Positions 45,339-54,001 of a stretch of 64,000 bases of DNA are shown here, one piece after another. The notes under the pieces were generated by a model. The model was not told the origin of the DNA and did not search any database. It saw nothing but the letters and a program-made list of their open reading frames with translations. The number at the start of each line of letters is the position of its first letter. Position 1 is the stretch's first letter. Source of the DNA: Jonesia quinghaiensis DSM 15701 (GTDB lineage: Bacteria > Actinomycetota > Actinomycetes > Actinomycetales > Cellulomonadaceae). Location of the stretch: positions 310,001 through 374,000 of the forward strand of contig NZ_AUHN01000004.1 of NCBI RefSeq assembly GCF_000423205.1. The letters are read 5' to 3'. Made by a program: the position numbers and the translations under genes.

Positions 45339-46289
45339 ATGATGAAAATCGCCGTATACGCCTTTGACGACATCACCATGTTCCACCTGTCCGTACCGCA
45401 CATGGTGTTTGACGAGGTCACGCGTCAAAATCTTGCCACCTGGACGACGGTGTTGTTCTCCGAAACCCCTGGGAACATTCGCACATCCGAGGGGTACCCC
45501 GTCGCAAACATCAGCGGTATTGACGCTGCCCTAGACGCCGACATTGTGGTGGTTCCATCCTGGTTGCCACACGGCAAAGAACTCAGCGACGCCCTACGCC
45601 ACACCCTGCACACCGCGCACCAACGCGGGGCGAGCATCGTCGGTTTATGCCTTGGCGCAATAGCAATCGCTGACGCAGGTCTCCTTGCAGGGCGCACAGC
45701 CGTCACCCACTGGCACGCTGTCGACGAACTCGCCACACGCCACCCAAACATCACCGTCGATGCGTCAGTACTCTATGTGGACCACGGCGACGTCCTGACC
45801 TCCGCAGGAACAGCATCGGGAATCGACGCCTGCCTGCACGTTATCCGCACCCGCCTAGGCGCCGACGCAGCGAACAAAGTAGCGCGCAGCCTCGTTGTCG
45901 CCCCACACCGAGAAGGCGGACAAGCCCAATACATTGAACGCCCCATTGCCGCCCGCGCCGATGACGACCCCATCGCCGTAGCCACCCAATGGGCACTTGA
46001 ACACCTCGACGGCGACCTCAATGTTGACCAACTCGCCGTGGTTGCGCACATGAGTAGGCGCTCATTTATCCGCGCGTTTCGAGACTCCACAGGAGCCACC
46101 CCGGCAGCTTGGGTACGGTCGCGGCGCCTTGACGAGGCGCGCCGACTCTTGGAAACAACCGACATGCCCATTGACCGAGTAGCCGCAGAATGCGGGTTCG
46201 GCAGTGGCGTAACATTCCGGCAGAACTTCGCCTCCGCGTTTGGCAGCACCCCGTCAAGTTACCGACGCAGGTTCGACGCCCGGGCCTGA
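45339..46289 (+). CDS. GlxA-type AraC-family regulator with DJ-1/PfpI domain
   Basis: 316 residues from the ATG at 45339 (GGAG 7 nt upstream). Residues 1-185 form a DJ-1/PfpI-like domain (IVGLCLGAIAIADAGLLAGR includes the nucleophile-elbow Cys). The C-terminal ~100 residues are a two-helix-turn-helix AraC domain (NVDQLAVVAHMSRRSFIRAF and AAECGFGSGVTFRQNF). Divergent from the isochorismatase gene, the probable target. Confidence 0.92.
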   Translation: MMKIAVYAFDDITMFHLSVPHMVFDEVTRQNLATWTTVLFSETPGNIRTSEGYPVANISGIDAALDADIVVVPSWLPHGKELSDALRHTLHTAHQRGASIVGLCLGAIAIADAGLLAGRTAVTHWHAVDELATRHPNITVDASVLYVDHGDVLTSAGTASGIDACLHVIRTRLGADAANKVARSLVVAPHREGGQAQYIERPIAARADDDPIAVATQWALEHLDGDLNVDQLAVVAHMSRRSFIRAFRDSTGATPAAWVRSRRLDEARRLLETTDMPIDRVAAECGFGSGVTFRQNFASAFGSTPSSYRRRFDARA

Positions 46290-46314
46290 GCGCCGTGACC
46301 TGGGATGTACAGGT

Positions 46315-46437
46315 TTAGCCTTGGCGTGCTTTGAGGCGCGGGTTTTTCTTGTTGATGACAAACACCCGCCCACGGCGGCGCACTACTTGCGAACCGGGTT
46401 GGTTTTTCAATGATTTCAACGAGTTACGGACCTTCAT
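46315..46437 (-). CDS. rpmJ: Ribosomal protein L36, zinc-free (type B) form
   Basis: 40 residues: [20 protein letters not shown] then a basic [16 protein letters not shown]. None of the zinc Cys/His ligands of the C-plus L36 is present, marking it as the paralog made under zinc limitation. GAAGGAGAC precedes the ATG. It lies 130 nt downstream of the CobW-like gene on the same strand and probably belongs to the same zinc-sparing response. Confidence 0.93.
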   Translation of the reverse strand: MKVRNSLKSLKNQPGSQVVRRRGRVFVINKKNPRLKARQG

Positions 46438-46543
46438 GATGTCTCCTTCATGGGGTTGTGCTGGGTAGGTTGTGCGGCTGAGAAGTGCCGTGTGAGCGCG
46501 TGCACGTAGCGGTTAAGCGCAGGTTAGAAGCAGCGGTTGGGCA

Positions 46544-46567
46544 GCAGTTAAGCCCCGGCTTAACTGC
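46544..46567 (-). terminator. 10-bp hairpin just after the CobW-like gene
   Basis: Arms gcagttaagc (46544-46553) and its complement (46558-46567) with a 4-nt loop, three bases beyond the CobW-like stop. Likely attenuates the rpmE2-CobW transcript before rpmJ. Confidence 0.55.
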
Positions 46568-46569
46568 GT

Positions 46570-47646
46570 TTAGGCCACGGCGATATCTCCGAGCCACGGT
46601 TCAAGCCCGTCTTCGTGGGTGTCCCAGGCCAGCCCGTAGGACACTGCTTCAACATCGGTGACCAGGCTTTCCCGGAATGCGCGCTCTAACTCGTCGCGCC
46701 CTTCGCCCGTCCCGGTGACGACGATGCGTGACAGTGGTGTGGCGTGTTCCCAGTGTGACCATGTTCCGATGGACAGTTGGCCGCCTGCTCCGTCCCACGC
46801 GCACACGTATTCGGGGCGGGTGGGCAGCCAGAAGCATCCGCGGGCCCGGAAGTTATGCCCACCGAGCCGTTCGATGTGTTCCAGGAGGCGTTCTGGGTGG
46901 AATGGCATGGTGGAGTTCAGGTCAAGGGTCCACACGTCGTCGCTGGTGGGGGTGGGCACGTGGCCACGCCGTACTTGTGCAATCCATTGTTCGGAGGCTT
47001 TGTGGTCGTGAACACCTTTCATCAACAGTGAGGTGTCGACTCTTTCGATGCCACGCACCAGGGGCACCCCGGGGCGGGCAAGTGCTCGCAGGAGCTCTTC
47101 GCCGGTGCGCCCTGCACGGCCCACGGTGATGACCATGTCGGCGTGTTCAACCATGGCGCATTGGGTTTCGGCGACCCCGCGTGAGTCGTCTTCGGCGCTG
47201 TGTACTCCGCGTTCAACGAGTAGGTCGTTACCCATGAGGTCGTCTAGGGTTTGCGGCCCGTTGATTGTGGTGACAACGGCGCTGATGTGCAGGTGGCGGG
47301 AGGTTTCGTCGTCCCATGCGGCGACCCGGCACACCTGTAGTGCCTCGGCACCGACGGGCAGGTGGGCGATGATCGCTCCCCAGCGGCGCGCATCGGACAG
47401 TCGGCGAAGGGTGGGCACGATGTCTTCGCGGATGGCGCAGCTCACGCAGGCGTGCTCAAGGTCAAGGATGACGTGTTCAATCACTCCCGATGCGTCGCTG
47501 ACTATGCGGTACAGGCGCCCTTTGACCACGTCGATGTCGTGGCGAACCACGACCGCCCCGGGCAGGTCCCATTGCATGGTCATGGTTGCTGCGGCCATGG
47601 ATTCGGTGCAGGTCCCGGTGACGAGGATGACTGGTGGCGGGGTCAT
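46570..47646 (-). CDS. CobW/COG0523-like protein with degenerate P-loop
   Basis: 358 residues. The overall plan follows CobW: an N-terminal nucleotide domain with [20 protein letters not shown] as counterpart of the CxCC metal motif, and a C-terminal beta domain beginning [16 protein letters not shown]. But the Walker A position reads [12 protein letters not shown] with no Lys of GxxGxGKT, so classical GTP hydrolysis is doubtful. It overlaps the L31 type B gene (ATGA) and shares the Zur-palindrome promoter region, so a role in zinc allocation under starvation is likely. Confidence 0.83.
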   Translation of the reverse strand: MTPPPVILVTGTCTESMAAATMTMQWDLPGAVVVRHDIDVVKGRLYRIVSDASGVIEHVILDLEHACVSCAIREDIVPTLRRLSDARRWGAIIAHLPVGAEALQVCRVAAWDDETSRHLHISAVVTTINGPQTLDDLMGNDLLVERGVHSAEDDSRGVAETQCAMVEHADMVITVGRAGRTGEELLRALARPGVPLVRGIERVDTSLLMKGVHDHKASEQWIAQVRRGHVPTPTSDDVWTLDLNSTMPFHPERLLEHIERLGGHNFRARGCFWLPTRPEYVCAWDGAGGQLSIGTWSHWEHATPLSRIVVTGTGEGRDELERAFRESLVTDVEAVSYGLAWDTHEDGLEPWLGDIAVA

Positions 47647-47945
47647 GCGGTTGCTCCTGTTCCGTCCTGTGGTGCGGCTCCTTCCGGTGCTGAGGTGGCA
47701 TCGGAGGATTGGCCGTAGCGGCGGCGGAAGCGTTCAACGCGCCCTTCCGCGTCGAGGACGCGGGCGTTTCCGGTCCAGAAGGGGTGGCTTGCGGATGAAA
47801 TGTCGATGTCAACGAGTGGGTAGGTTTGGCCGTTGTATTCGATGGTTTCGTTGCTGGTGATGGTGGAGCGGGTGAGGAAGGTGAGTCCGCCTGCTTTGTC
47901 TCGGAAGACGACGGGGTGGTAATCGGGGTGGATGTTCTTCTTCAT
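47643..47945 (-). CDS. rpmE2: Ribosomal protein L31 type B (zinc-free)
   Basis: 100 residues: [20 protein letters not shown], then [28 protein letters not shown]. The Cys ligands of zinc-binding L31 are missing and the type B insertion is present. The C-terminal ~25 residues are a low-complexity Ala/Gly/Thr extension. First gene of the leftward zinc-starvation operon with the CobW-like gene. Confidence 0.96.
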   Translation of the reverse strand: MKKNIHPDYHPVVFRDKAGGLTFLTRSTITSNETIEYNGQTYPLVDIDISSASHPFWTGNARVLDAEGRVERFRRRYGQSSDATSAPEGAAPQDGTGATA

Positions 47946-47966
47946 GGTTCCTCTGCTAGCATCTGG

Positions 47967-47987
47967 TAACGATAATGATTATCAGTA
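47967..47987. promoter_or_regulatory. Zur-type operator
   Basis: GATAATGATTATC (47971-47983) is a perfect palindrome around a central G and matches the core of the known actinobacterial Zur box (TGAAAATGATTTTCA). It lies between the divergent rpmE2-CobW and rpmB-rpmG-rpsN operons, so one Zur dimer pair could control both. Confidence 0.83.
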
Positions 47988-48005
47988 GCATACACGGAGG
48001 AACAC

Positions 48006-48242
48006 ATGGCCCGCATCTGCCAGGTCACGGGAGCTGAACCTGGATTCGGACACCGAATCTCCCACTCCCACCGCCGCACCAAACGGCGCTTCAACATCAA
48101 CATCCAAAAGAAGCGTTACTGGGTGCCCAGCCTTGGGCGCCACGTCACGCTACGAGTCAGCGCACGCGGCATCAAAACCATCGACGCCAAAGGCATTGAG
48201 GTTGTTGTTGCACAAATCATCGCGCGAGACGGGAAAATCTGA
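48006..48242 (+). CDS. rpmB: Ribosomal protein L28 (C-minus form)
   Basis: 78 residues starting [20 protein letters not shown]. Only one Cys of the zinc-binding pairs is left, as in zinc-free paralogs. GGAGG about 6 nt before the ATG. First gene of the rightward three-gene zinc-sparing operon; its TGA overlaps the ATG of rpmG by one base (TGATG). Confidence 0.96.
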   Translation: MARICQVTGAEPGFGHRISHSHRRTKRRFNINIQKKRYWVPSLGRHVTLRVSARGIKTIDAKGIEVVVAQIIARDGKI

Positions 48243-48412
48243 TGGCCAAAAAATCCACCGACCTGCGGCCCATCATCAAACTACGATCAACCGCCGGCAC
48301 CGGGTACACCTACATCACCCGCAAAAACCGGCGCAACAACCCCGACCGCATGGTGATCCGCAAATACGACCCCAAAATCCGCAAGCACGTTGACTTCCGA
48401 GAGGAACGGTAA
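48242..48412 (+). CDS. rpmG: Ribosomal protein L33 (C-minus form)
   Basis: 56 residues: [20 protein letters not shown] then [17 protein letters not shown] and a basic end. The Cys pairs of the zinc form are absent. Starts and ends with one-base overlaps (TGATG and TAATG) with rpmB and rpsN. It is too short for the usual length filters, but the order rpmB-rpmG-rpsN is the expected one. Confidence 0.96.
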   Translation: MAKKSTDLRPIIKLRSTAGTGYTYITRKNRRNNPDRMVIRKYDPKIRKHVDFREER

Positions 48413-48714
48413 TGGCCAAGAAATCCAAGATCGCCGCGCAGCGCCGCCGCGAAGAAACCGTCGCACGCTACGCAGAGCAACGCGCCGCCCTCAAAGAACA
48501 AGCCCGAACCGGCGCAACCCTCGCCGAGCGGCAAACAGCGCTCCGTGAACTCAACGACCTACCGCGCGACGCCAGCCCCACCCGGCTACGCAACCGCGAC
48601 GTGTCCGATGGCCGCCCACGCGGATACATCCGCAAAGCGGGAATTTCCCGCGTCAAGTTCCGCCAGCTCGCGCTTCGTGGTGAACTCCCAGGCATCACGA
48701 AAAGCAGCTGGTAG
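48412..48714 (+). CDS. rpsN: Ribosomal protein S14 (zinc-free, ~100-residue form)
   Basis: 100 residues: [20 protein letters not shown], and [20 protein letters not shown] then [17 protein letters not shown] at the end. The long form without the C-x2-C...C-x2-C zinc site is the Zur-regulated paralog (or type-A S14). Last gene of the operon, followed by a hairpin. Confidence 0.96.
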   Translation: MAKKSKIAAQRRREETVARYAEQRAALKEQARTGATLAERQTALRELNDLPRDASPTRLRNRDVSDGRPRGYIRKAGISRVKFRQLALRGELPGITKSSW

Positions 48715-48728
48715 GGAGGGGAAAAGGG

Positions 48729-48755
48729 GGGGCCGCAGTGGTTGACTGCGGCCCC
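48729..48755 (+). terminator. 11-bp GC-rich hairpin after rpsN
   Basis: Arms ggggccgcagt (48729-48739) and its complement (48745-48755), 5-nt loop, 15 nt past the stop. Confidence 0.75.
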
Positions 48756-48858
48756 ACCCTTGATGCACTTTTTAAACACTATGTGCATAAAATGAGTTCA
48801 CCGGCGCTTGCCCCTGTGCACGGTACAGCCTTCAGTGTTCAAGGAGTTCACAACGCCG

Positions 48859-49395
48859 ATGATTGATCTGCTGGCATTTTTTATTCTCATGGTGATCACC
48901 GCAGTTTTGGCCCACGTGGCGGTGCCAACAGTTTTCGTTTTCTCGGGTTTCCGGCAAAAACTGATCACCCTTGGGGCCGCTTTAGGGTGTCTCTATCTGC
49001 TGCACCTGATGACAATTGCGGCGGCTGGCCGCTGGGTCGTTGAAGGTTATGCATTCATGGGCCCACTGTTCTTCTCAGCAGGCGTGATCACCGGCGTGGC
49101 GTTGGGCGCACAGCGCGCTATGTTCACTCCGCCACCGTTACACGTTTACGATGCACCACTCGCCACAGAACAGTGGGACGTCTACTATCAGGTTCCACTT
49201 GCCAAGGCCAAAACCCTCGTCTTGGTGGCGCTTATCGCGTCTTTCATAACATCTGGGATCGATTACTGGATAGGTCCCTTTACTCTTAGTACGTTCATCC
49301 TTTTCGCCGGGCAAATAGGCGGAGTTGCGTTTCTGGGATACAAAAACCGGCTCCCTATACCCCTGACTGTTCGAGAGATGAGCTCTAGGAGATAG
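48859..49395 (+). CDS. Integral membrane protein, unknown
   Basis: 178 residues from the ATG at 48859 (AAGGAG 12 nt upstream, a slightly long spacing). About five hydrophobic segments (residues ~3-25, 33-52, 65-85, 120-140, 145-165). No family recognised. It precedes another small membrane protein by 50 nt, and the pair may be co-transcribed ahead of the HipBA region. Confidence 0.6.
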   Translation: MIDLLAFFILMVITAVLAHVAVPTVFVFSGFRQKLITLGAALGCLYLLHLMTIAAAGRWVVEGYAFMGPLFFSAGVITGVALGAQRAMFTPPPLHVYDAPLATEQWDVYYQVPLAKAKTLVLVALIASFITSGIDYWIGPFTLSTFILFAGQIGGVAFLGYKNRLPIPLTVREMSSRR

Positions 49396-49445
49396 TTCGA
49401 TGCTGACTGCTGGACATTCATCGTTCAGCCAAAGGGTGGCGCATT

Positions 49446-49883
49446 GTGAATGACGACGAAAAAGCAACCACTTGGCTTGGAGGGTTGGCTACACTAGGTC
49501 TCGTGCTTTTTGCCATCGTTGGGGTTGGCATACCGTTAGCGCTAAGTGTCTTTGCCATGTCATTGATTCCTGAAATAGGAACGTTGAGAGACGGGATCAC
49601 CGGTTGGAGCCTGCTCCACGTCCTGTGGATGATTCCCGTTGTTTACCTTATTTCCACAATCACCGAGGCTTTTACAAAAGTGCTTGCCCCGCTTTTTTCG
49701 CTGAACCCGTTCACACACCAAGCGGTACAGGCTGCTGCGGAGTGGGGCCTCACTACACCCCTGCTTCTTATTTACTTTGATAACTTTCTCGGCGCTGCTC
49801 TCTCTGCTTTGCTTGCCGTACTCCTTTGGCTTGTTCTTACACCATGGATTGAACGCGAAACTGGCAAGCTAGAAGAGTCGTAG
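49446..49883 (+). CDS. Small integral membrane protein, unknown
   Basis: 145 residues starting GTG (MNDDEKATTWLGGLA). Four hydrophobic segments (about 10-40, 55-80, 95-125 including DNFLGAALSALLAVLLWLVL) and a charged C-terminus. No family recognised. A 17-bp hairpin follows within 20 nt. Confidence 0.6.
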   Translation: MNDDEKATTWLGGLATLGLVLFAIVGVGIPLALSVFAMSLIPEIGTLRDGITGWSLLHVLWMIPVVYLISTITEAFTKVLAPLFSLNPFTHQAVQAAAEWGLTTPLLLIYFDNFLGAALSALLAVLLWLVLTPWIERETGKLEES

Positions 49884-49901
49884 GACAAGAGCAGTCAGAC
49901 A

Positions 49902-49946
49902 TGTTCGTTTTTTATAACATGACTAACAGGTTATAAAAAACGAACA
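49902..49946. repeat. Perfect 17-bp AT-rich inverted repeat
   Basis: Arms tgttcgttttttataac (49902-49918) and its exact complement (49930-49946) around an 11-nt loop. The T-run in the left arm and A-run in the right allow termination in either direction. It separates the membrane genes from the HipBA module. Confidence 0.8.
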
Positions 49947-50018
49947 CACACCCAGGGTGAAGAGCGATGTGCAACACTGTGCAACGGGTCATGTTCTATA
50001 TCATTAACACAGCGTAGT

Positions 50019-50066
50019 GTGTTACATTTTTGATACACCCGAGGCGGTGTTACATGTTTCGAACAC
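50019..50066 (+). promoter_or_regulatory. Paired operator-like repeats upstream of hipB
   Basis: Two 20-bp sites (GTGTTACATtTTTgatACAC at 50019-50038 and GTGTTACATgTTTcgaACAC at 50047-50066) begin 28 bp apart; each has GTGT/ACAC dyad ends. The second ends just before the GGAGGG Shine-Dalgarno (50070-50075). Consistent with HipB autorepression. Confidence 0.65.
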
Positions 50067-50078
50067 GTTGGAGGGCTC

Positions 50079-50594
50079 ATGAAGATCACTAGCGCCCACG
50101 AAGCAGCGCGATTGATCCACACCAGCCGTGTTCTCGCTGAGATCACTCAGCAACAACTCGCTGAACGCGTTGGTGTCACACGGCAAACCATCGCACGCAT
50201 CGAACAAGGCAAAGGTGGGGCATCGTTCGACACCTACCTCGCAGTGTTTAAGGAACTCGACATCACGTTGACTGGTCAACCGGAAAGCCACACCGACGAC
50301 ACATCAAGCTGGGGTCAAGCTGAGACACCCGAGAGGAACTGGGTAACAGGCCTTTCGCAGAAACTATCGCAGCATTCAACGTCGCAAACACCTTTGACAA
50401 CACGATCAGCAAAAGTTTTGAATAAACCATTTACAACGTTTCTGGAAGCAATTAAAGGCCCAAACGTCAACGAGACACTTGGATCTATGGTGGATCTCCA
50501 CCTTAGGGATGCCACAGAGGGGCTTCTTGCTGACCACAAAAAGGTAAATCGAGTCAGCAGTATTGAGACTAGTCGGGATGAATCTGGTGACTGA
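50079..50594 (+). CDS. hipB: HipB-like antitoxin, XRE helix-turn-helix with C-terminal extension
   Basis: 171 residues, about twice the usual HipB length. Residues ~10-65 form an XRE helix-turn-helix (LAEITQQQLAERVGVTRQTI then ARIEQGKGG). The last ~100 residues are Ser/Thr-rich and then helical (FTTFLEAIKGPNVNETLGS), with no recognised domain. Overlaps the HipA gene by about 17 nt. Paired operator-like repeats lie immediately upstream. Composition is AT-richer than the neighbouring operons. Confidence 0.8.
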   Translation: MKITSAHEAARLIHTSRVLAEITQQQLAERVGVTRQTIARIEQGKGGASFDTYLAVFKELDITLTGQPESHTDDTSSWGQAETPERNWVTGLSQKLSQHSTSQTPLTTRSAKVLNKPFTTFLEAIKGPNVNETLGSMVDLHLRDATEGLLADHKKVNRVSSIETSRDESGD

Positions 50595-51897
50595 GACACT
50601 CTTCATTTACTTGTATGACGCTCTAGCCGCACGCATCGTGCGGGATGATCGCATCATTTCGCTGCAATACGACGCTCAATATGTACTCGACGATCAAAGT
50701 GCCCCGATCTCACTCCAGTTTCCACTGACAACAACACCTTACTCGGGGAAAACTGTGGAGTTCTTTTTGGAGAACCTGCTTCCTGATAGACCAGAAGTGA
50801 GAACACAGTGGGCTCGGGACGCGGGTCTCGACAGCATTGACGCCTTTGACCTCCTTGCAATCTACGGGGAGGATGTAGCTGGCGGACTTGAAATCTACCC
50901 TTACGAGAAATCTCAACAGAGAAAGACTGCATTAACACCTATTACTGATGCATCCATCGCCGCTCGCATACGGCAGATCCGGAATGACTCTACCCAGTGG
51001 AACATGAAAGACACTGCTGGCGGACAGTTTTCCCTAGGCGGCGCTCAGGGGAAGTTCGCTCTAGCGTTGGTTGATAACCAGTGGTTTGAACCGTCAGGCG
51101 CACACCCATCAACGCACATCTTCAAACCTGGCGTCAACAACTTCGACGGATCAGACATCACCGAGCACGTCATGATGCGTGTTGCGGAACAACTAGGTCT
51201 AGAGACGGCACAAACCTCGATCAGGCAGTTCGATGGCGAACATGTTCTCGTAGTCGAACGATTCGACAGAGAGTATTACGGCGGTAGTCTGCGCAGGATC
51301 CATCAAGAGGACTTCGCCCAAGCAACAGGAACCCCTGTCCTCAGAAAGTACGAGAGCGATGGGGGCCCAGGCTACAAAGACATGCTCAGCGTCATCACTA
51401 AGCACGTGAATCCTGAATTCATTCAGAGCGCCAGAAGAGCTCTGGCACACAGTCTGGTTTTCTTTTGGATCATGGGTCATGCAGATGCCCATTCAAAAAA
51501 CTTTTCTGTGAGGATCCTTCCCAACAATGTATCTTTGACACCTCTCTACGACCTTAACTGCAGTCTGGCTTTCGAGCTGGAAAGTACCTGTAAAGCTTTA
51601 GATTACACAGCATTCGACAATGTCGCACTTGCCATGTCCGTCAACAAGAAGTTCAAAATTGGTGATTTCACTCTTGATTCGTTAAATGAGATCAATAGAG
51701 AATGCGAACTAGAACCCAATTATTCAGCAGTTTTTGCCGCATATGTCGCAGCAAACATACAGGCAATTCTGATCGACGTAATCGAGGAACTGCCAATCGA
51801 ATATCAACAACTACAGGCAGTAAAAAATTTGCCTTATGTGATTTTCTCTCAGACTAAACGTGTCAAGCATCTGCTGTCACCAGAGTCCCAGGAGTAA
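50578..51897 (+). CDS. hipA: HipA-family Ser/Thr kinase toxin
   Basis: 439 residues from the ATG at 50578 (a GTG at 50587 is an alternative). N-terminal subdomain YLYDALAARIV; glycine-rich catalytic region SLGGAQGKFALAL with THIFKPG; the kinase loop GHADAHSKNFS, in which the Asp and Asn are intact; and YDLNCS for the second Asp/Asn. All expected residues for phosphorylation activity (GltX-type target in E. coli) are present, so it is probably functional. Followed by a 14-bp bidirectional hairpin. Confidence 0.9.
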   Translation: MNLVTETLFIYLYDALAARIVRDDRIISLQYDAQYVLDDQSAPISLQFPLTTTPYSGKTVEFFLENLLPDRPEVRTQWARDAGLDSIDAFDLLAIYGEDVAGGLEIYPYEKSQQRKTALTPITDASIAARIRQIRNDSTQWNMKDTAGGQFSLGGAQGKFALALVDNQWFEPSGAHPSTHIFKPGVNNFDGSDITEHVMMRVAEQLGLETAQTSIRQFDGEHVLVVERFDREYYGGSLRRIHQEDFAQATGTPVLRKYESDGGPGYKDMLSVITKHVNPEFIQSARRALAHSLVFFWIMGHADAHSKNFSVRILPNNVSLTPLYDLNCSLAFELESTCKALDYTAFDNVALAMSVNKKFKIGDFTLDSLNEINRECELEPNYSAVFAAYVAANIQAILIDVIEELPIEYQQLQAVKNLPYVIFSQTKRVKHLLSPESQE

Positions 51898-51914
51898 AAA
51901 CGGGCCACAATACA

Positions 51915-51950
51915 GGGAAGCCCCGGCAACACACAATGCCGGGGCTTCCC
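51915..51950. terminator. Perfect 14-bp hairpin between hipA and ptsI
   Basis: Arms 51915-51928 (gggaagccccggca) and 51937-51950 with an 8-nt loop, followed by a T-rich stretch on the plus side. Serves both convergent genes. Confidence 0.85.
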
Positions 51951-51992
51951 TCTGTTGGTGCATCTCACTGTGGCGGTGAGTTGCTGTGGAGG

Positions 51993-53702
51993 TTAGACGA
52001 CGAGCGCCGCTTTCACCTCAGGTGCGAGGAGTTCAATGACGTTGGCACGGGATTCCTCTGGGGAGTTCCCAGCCAACGCTGCTTGGGCGATCGCTTCACA
52101 CTGCGCGAATGTGTGGCGGCGCAGTGAGAAACGAACCGCTGGGATTGAACCCAAGGACATCGACAAGCTGGTGATACCCAGCCCGGTGAGCACTAGGGCC
52201 ATGAGGGGGTCTGCCGCGGATTCGCCGCACACACCCACAGGTTTACCCAGTTCGCGGCCTGCCGCTGCGGTGGACGCGATCAGGTCGAGGATCGCTGGTT
52301 GCCACGAGTCGAGCAGGTCAGATAGTTCCCCACGCAACCGGTCGGTGGCCATCGTGTACTGGGCGAGGTCGTTGGACCCAATGGACACAAAGTCCACTTC
52401 AGCCAAGATCGCCCGGGCACGGAGCGCCGCTGACGGCACCTCCACCATGACCCCAACTTTCTCCAACCCGTGTTCGCGGGCTTGAGTAGCGAAGTCCCGT
52501 GCTTCTGCTGGTGTCGCCACCATTGGTGCCATCACCCACGGTTTTGTCCCCGTGTCATGGGACGCTTGGGCGAGGGCAGCCAACTGGTCGCTGAGAAGTT
52601 GCGGGTGTAGGCGTGCGCTGCGGAAACCGCGCACACCAAGCGCCGGGTTTTCTTCATCTGGCTGGGTAGCGAATGCGAGGGGTTTGTCAGCACCAGCGTC
52701 GAGGGTTCGCACAACAACTTTGCGCCCCTCAAAAGCGGACAGCACACCCGCGTATTCTTTGGTTTGCTGCTCCACTGAGGGAGCTTTCGGGGAGTCAAGG
52801 AACAGCACCTCGGTGCGGAACAACCCTGACCCTTCAACCACGTGGCCATCTGTGCGAGCTGAGGCGCGCACAGCGTCGGCTGCGGTCCCAATGTTTGCGA
52901 GCAGGGCGATGGTGTGCCCGTCAGCGGTGGCACCTGGTTCGGTGTCAGCGTCGAGTTGCTTCTCGAACTCAACTTTCGCTTGAATGTCAGCGGCAATGTC
53001 GTCACCAGGGTTGACGGTGACTTTCCCCGTTGAGGCGTCAGCCGCAACAACGGTGCCGTCTTCCAAGTTCGTGATGCCGCGTACCTGCACCAGGCAGGGG
53101 AGCCCTAGTTGGCCAGCAATAATTGCCGTGTGGCCGGTCGGGCCGCCAAGTTCGGTGACAATTGCCAGGACCTTGTCCAGGTCCAGTGCTGCTGTGTCAG
53201 CGGGGGCGAGGTCTTCCGCAACGATGATGCTGGGGACGTCCAGGCTTGGCACACCAGGTTGTGGTTGGTCGAGCAGTGCGGCGATGACACGGTCACGCAC
53301 AGACTTGAGGTCTGTGACGCGCTCAGCCATCATGCCGCCAAGTTTTTCAAAGAGGGCAACAAATTCGTTCACCGCGTCGTCGATGGCGGCGACTGCTGGT
53401 TTCCCGGCTTTGAGGTTCGCTTGTGACTTCGCGACAAGCGCTGGGTCTGCTGCGATTTGTGCGGCTGCGGTCAGGACAGCTGCCAAACTTCCTGATGCCC
53501 CTGCTGCCTGGTTTTTCAGGTTCTGCTCAACCTGTTTGAAGGATTGAGCAATGAGGTCTGGGAGTTGGTCTGCTGGTACTTCAGCCCCGTCACGGGTCAC
53601 CACCGCGTCAGGGGCGGCATCTACTGATGCTCGCACCTGCGCGATGGGACCGATGACAGCTTTACGGCCGACACCTGTTCCGCTGAGAACGGTGGTGGTC
53701 AT
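51993..53702 (-). CDS. ptsI: PTS enzyme I
   Basis: 569 residues. The phospho-accepting His191 lies in GGPTGHTAIIAG. The PEP-binding C-terminal domain has LFRTEVLFLD and VCGESAADPLMALVLTG with its catalytic Cys. Transfers phosphate from PEP to HPr. Last of the fructose operon, overlapping ptsH by four bases. Confidence 0.97.
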   Translation of the reverse strand: MTTTVLSGTGVGRKAVIGPIAQVRASVDAAPDAVVTRDGAEVPADQLPDLIAQSFKQVEQNLKNQAAGASGSLAAVLTAAAQIAADPALVAKSQANLKAGKPAVAAIDDAVNEFVALFEKLGGMMAERVTDLKSVRDRVIAALLDQPQPGVPSLDVPSIIVAEDLAPADTAALDLDKVLAIVTELGGPTGHTAIIAGQLGLPCLVQVRGITNLEDGTVVAADASTGKVTVNPGDDIAADIQAKVEFEKQLDADTEPGATADGHTIALLANIGTAADAVRASARTDGHVVEGSGLFRTEVLFLDSPKAPSVEQQTKEYAGVLSAFEGRKVVVRTLDAGADKPLAFATQPDEENPALGVRGFRSARLHPQLLSDQLAALAQASHDTGTKPWVMAPMVATPAEARDFATQAREHGLEKVGVMVEVPSAALRARAILAEVDFVSIGSNDLAQYTMATDRLRGELSDLLDSWQPAILDLIASTAAAGRELGKPVGVCGESAADPLMALVLTGLGITSLSMSLGSIPAVRFSLRRHTFAQCEAIAQAALAGNSPEESRANVIELLAPEVKAALVV

Positions 53703-53971
53703 GATGCGTCCTCGGCATCAAGGTCGGTCGTGATGAGTTCCACGATGGAATCGAGTACCGCATCGTCACCGTCAACGGTGACCTCGACGTCTTCGCCGTG
53801 CCCAACACCCAGTGTCATGAGGAGCAGGACGCTGGATGCGTCCACTGGCTCTTGGCCGGGGCGCCCGATGGTAACGGGCACTCCTGCGCTGGCTGCTGCT
53901 TGACTGATGAGGGTGGCTGGGCGGGCGTGAAGTCCAGCGGACGATGCGACGGTGACGATGCGGCTTGACAT
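53699..53971 (-). CDS. ptsH: PTS phosphocarrier HPr
   Basis: 90 residues. The phosphorylated His15 is in SAGLHARPAT, and the LLLMTLGVGHGEDV segment contains the regulatory Ser-46 region counterpart (SSVLLLMTLG). Small, acidic, standard length. A GAGAGGACC precedes the ATG. Confidence 0.96.
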   Translation of the reverse strand: MSSRIVTVASSAGLHARPATLISQAAASAGVPVTIGRPGQEPVDASSVLLLMTLGVGHGEDVEVTVDGDDAVLDSIVELITTDLDAEDAS

Positions 53972-54001
53972 GATTGGTCCTCTCGAAGCCTGTGGGTTTT
54001 G

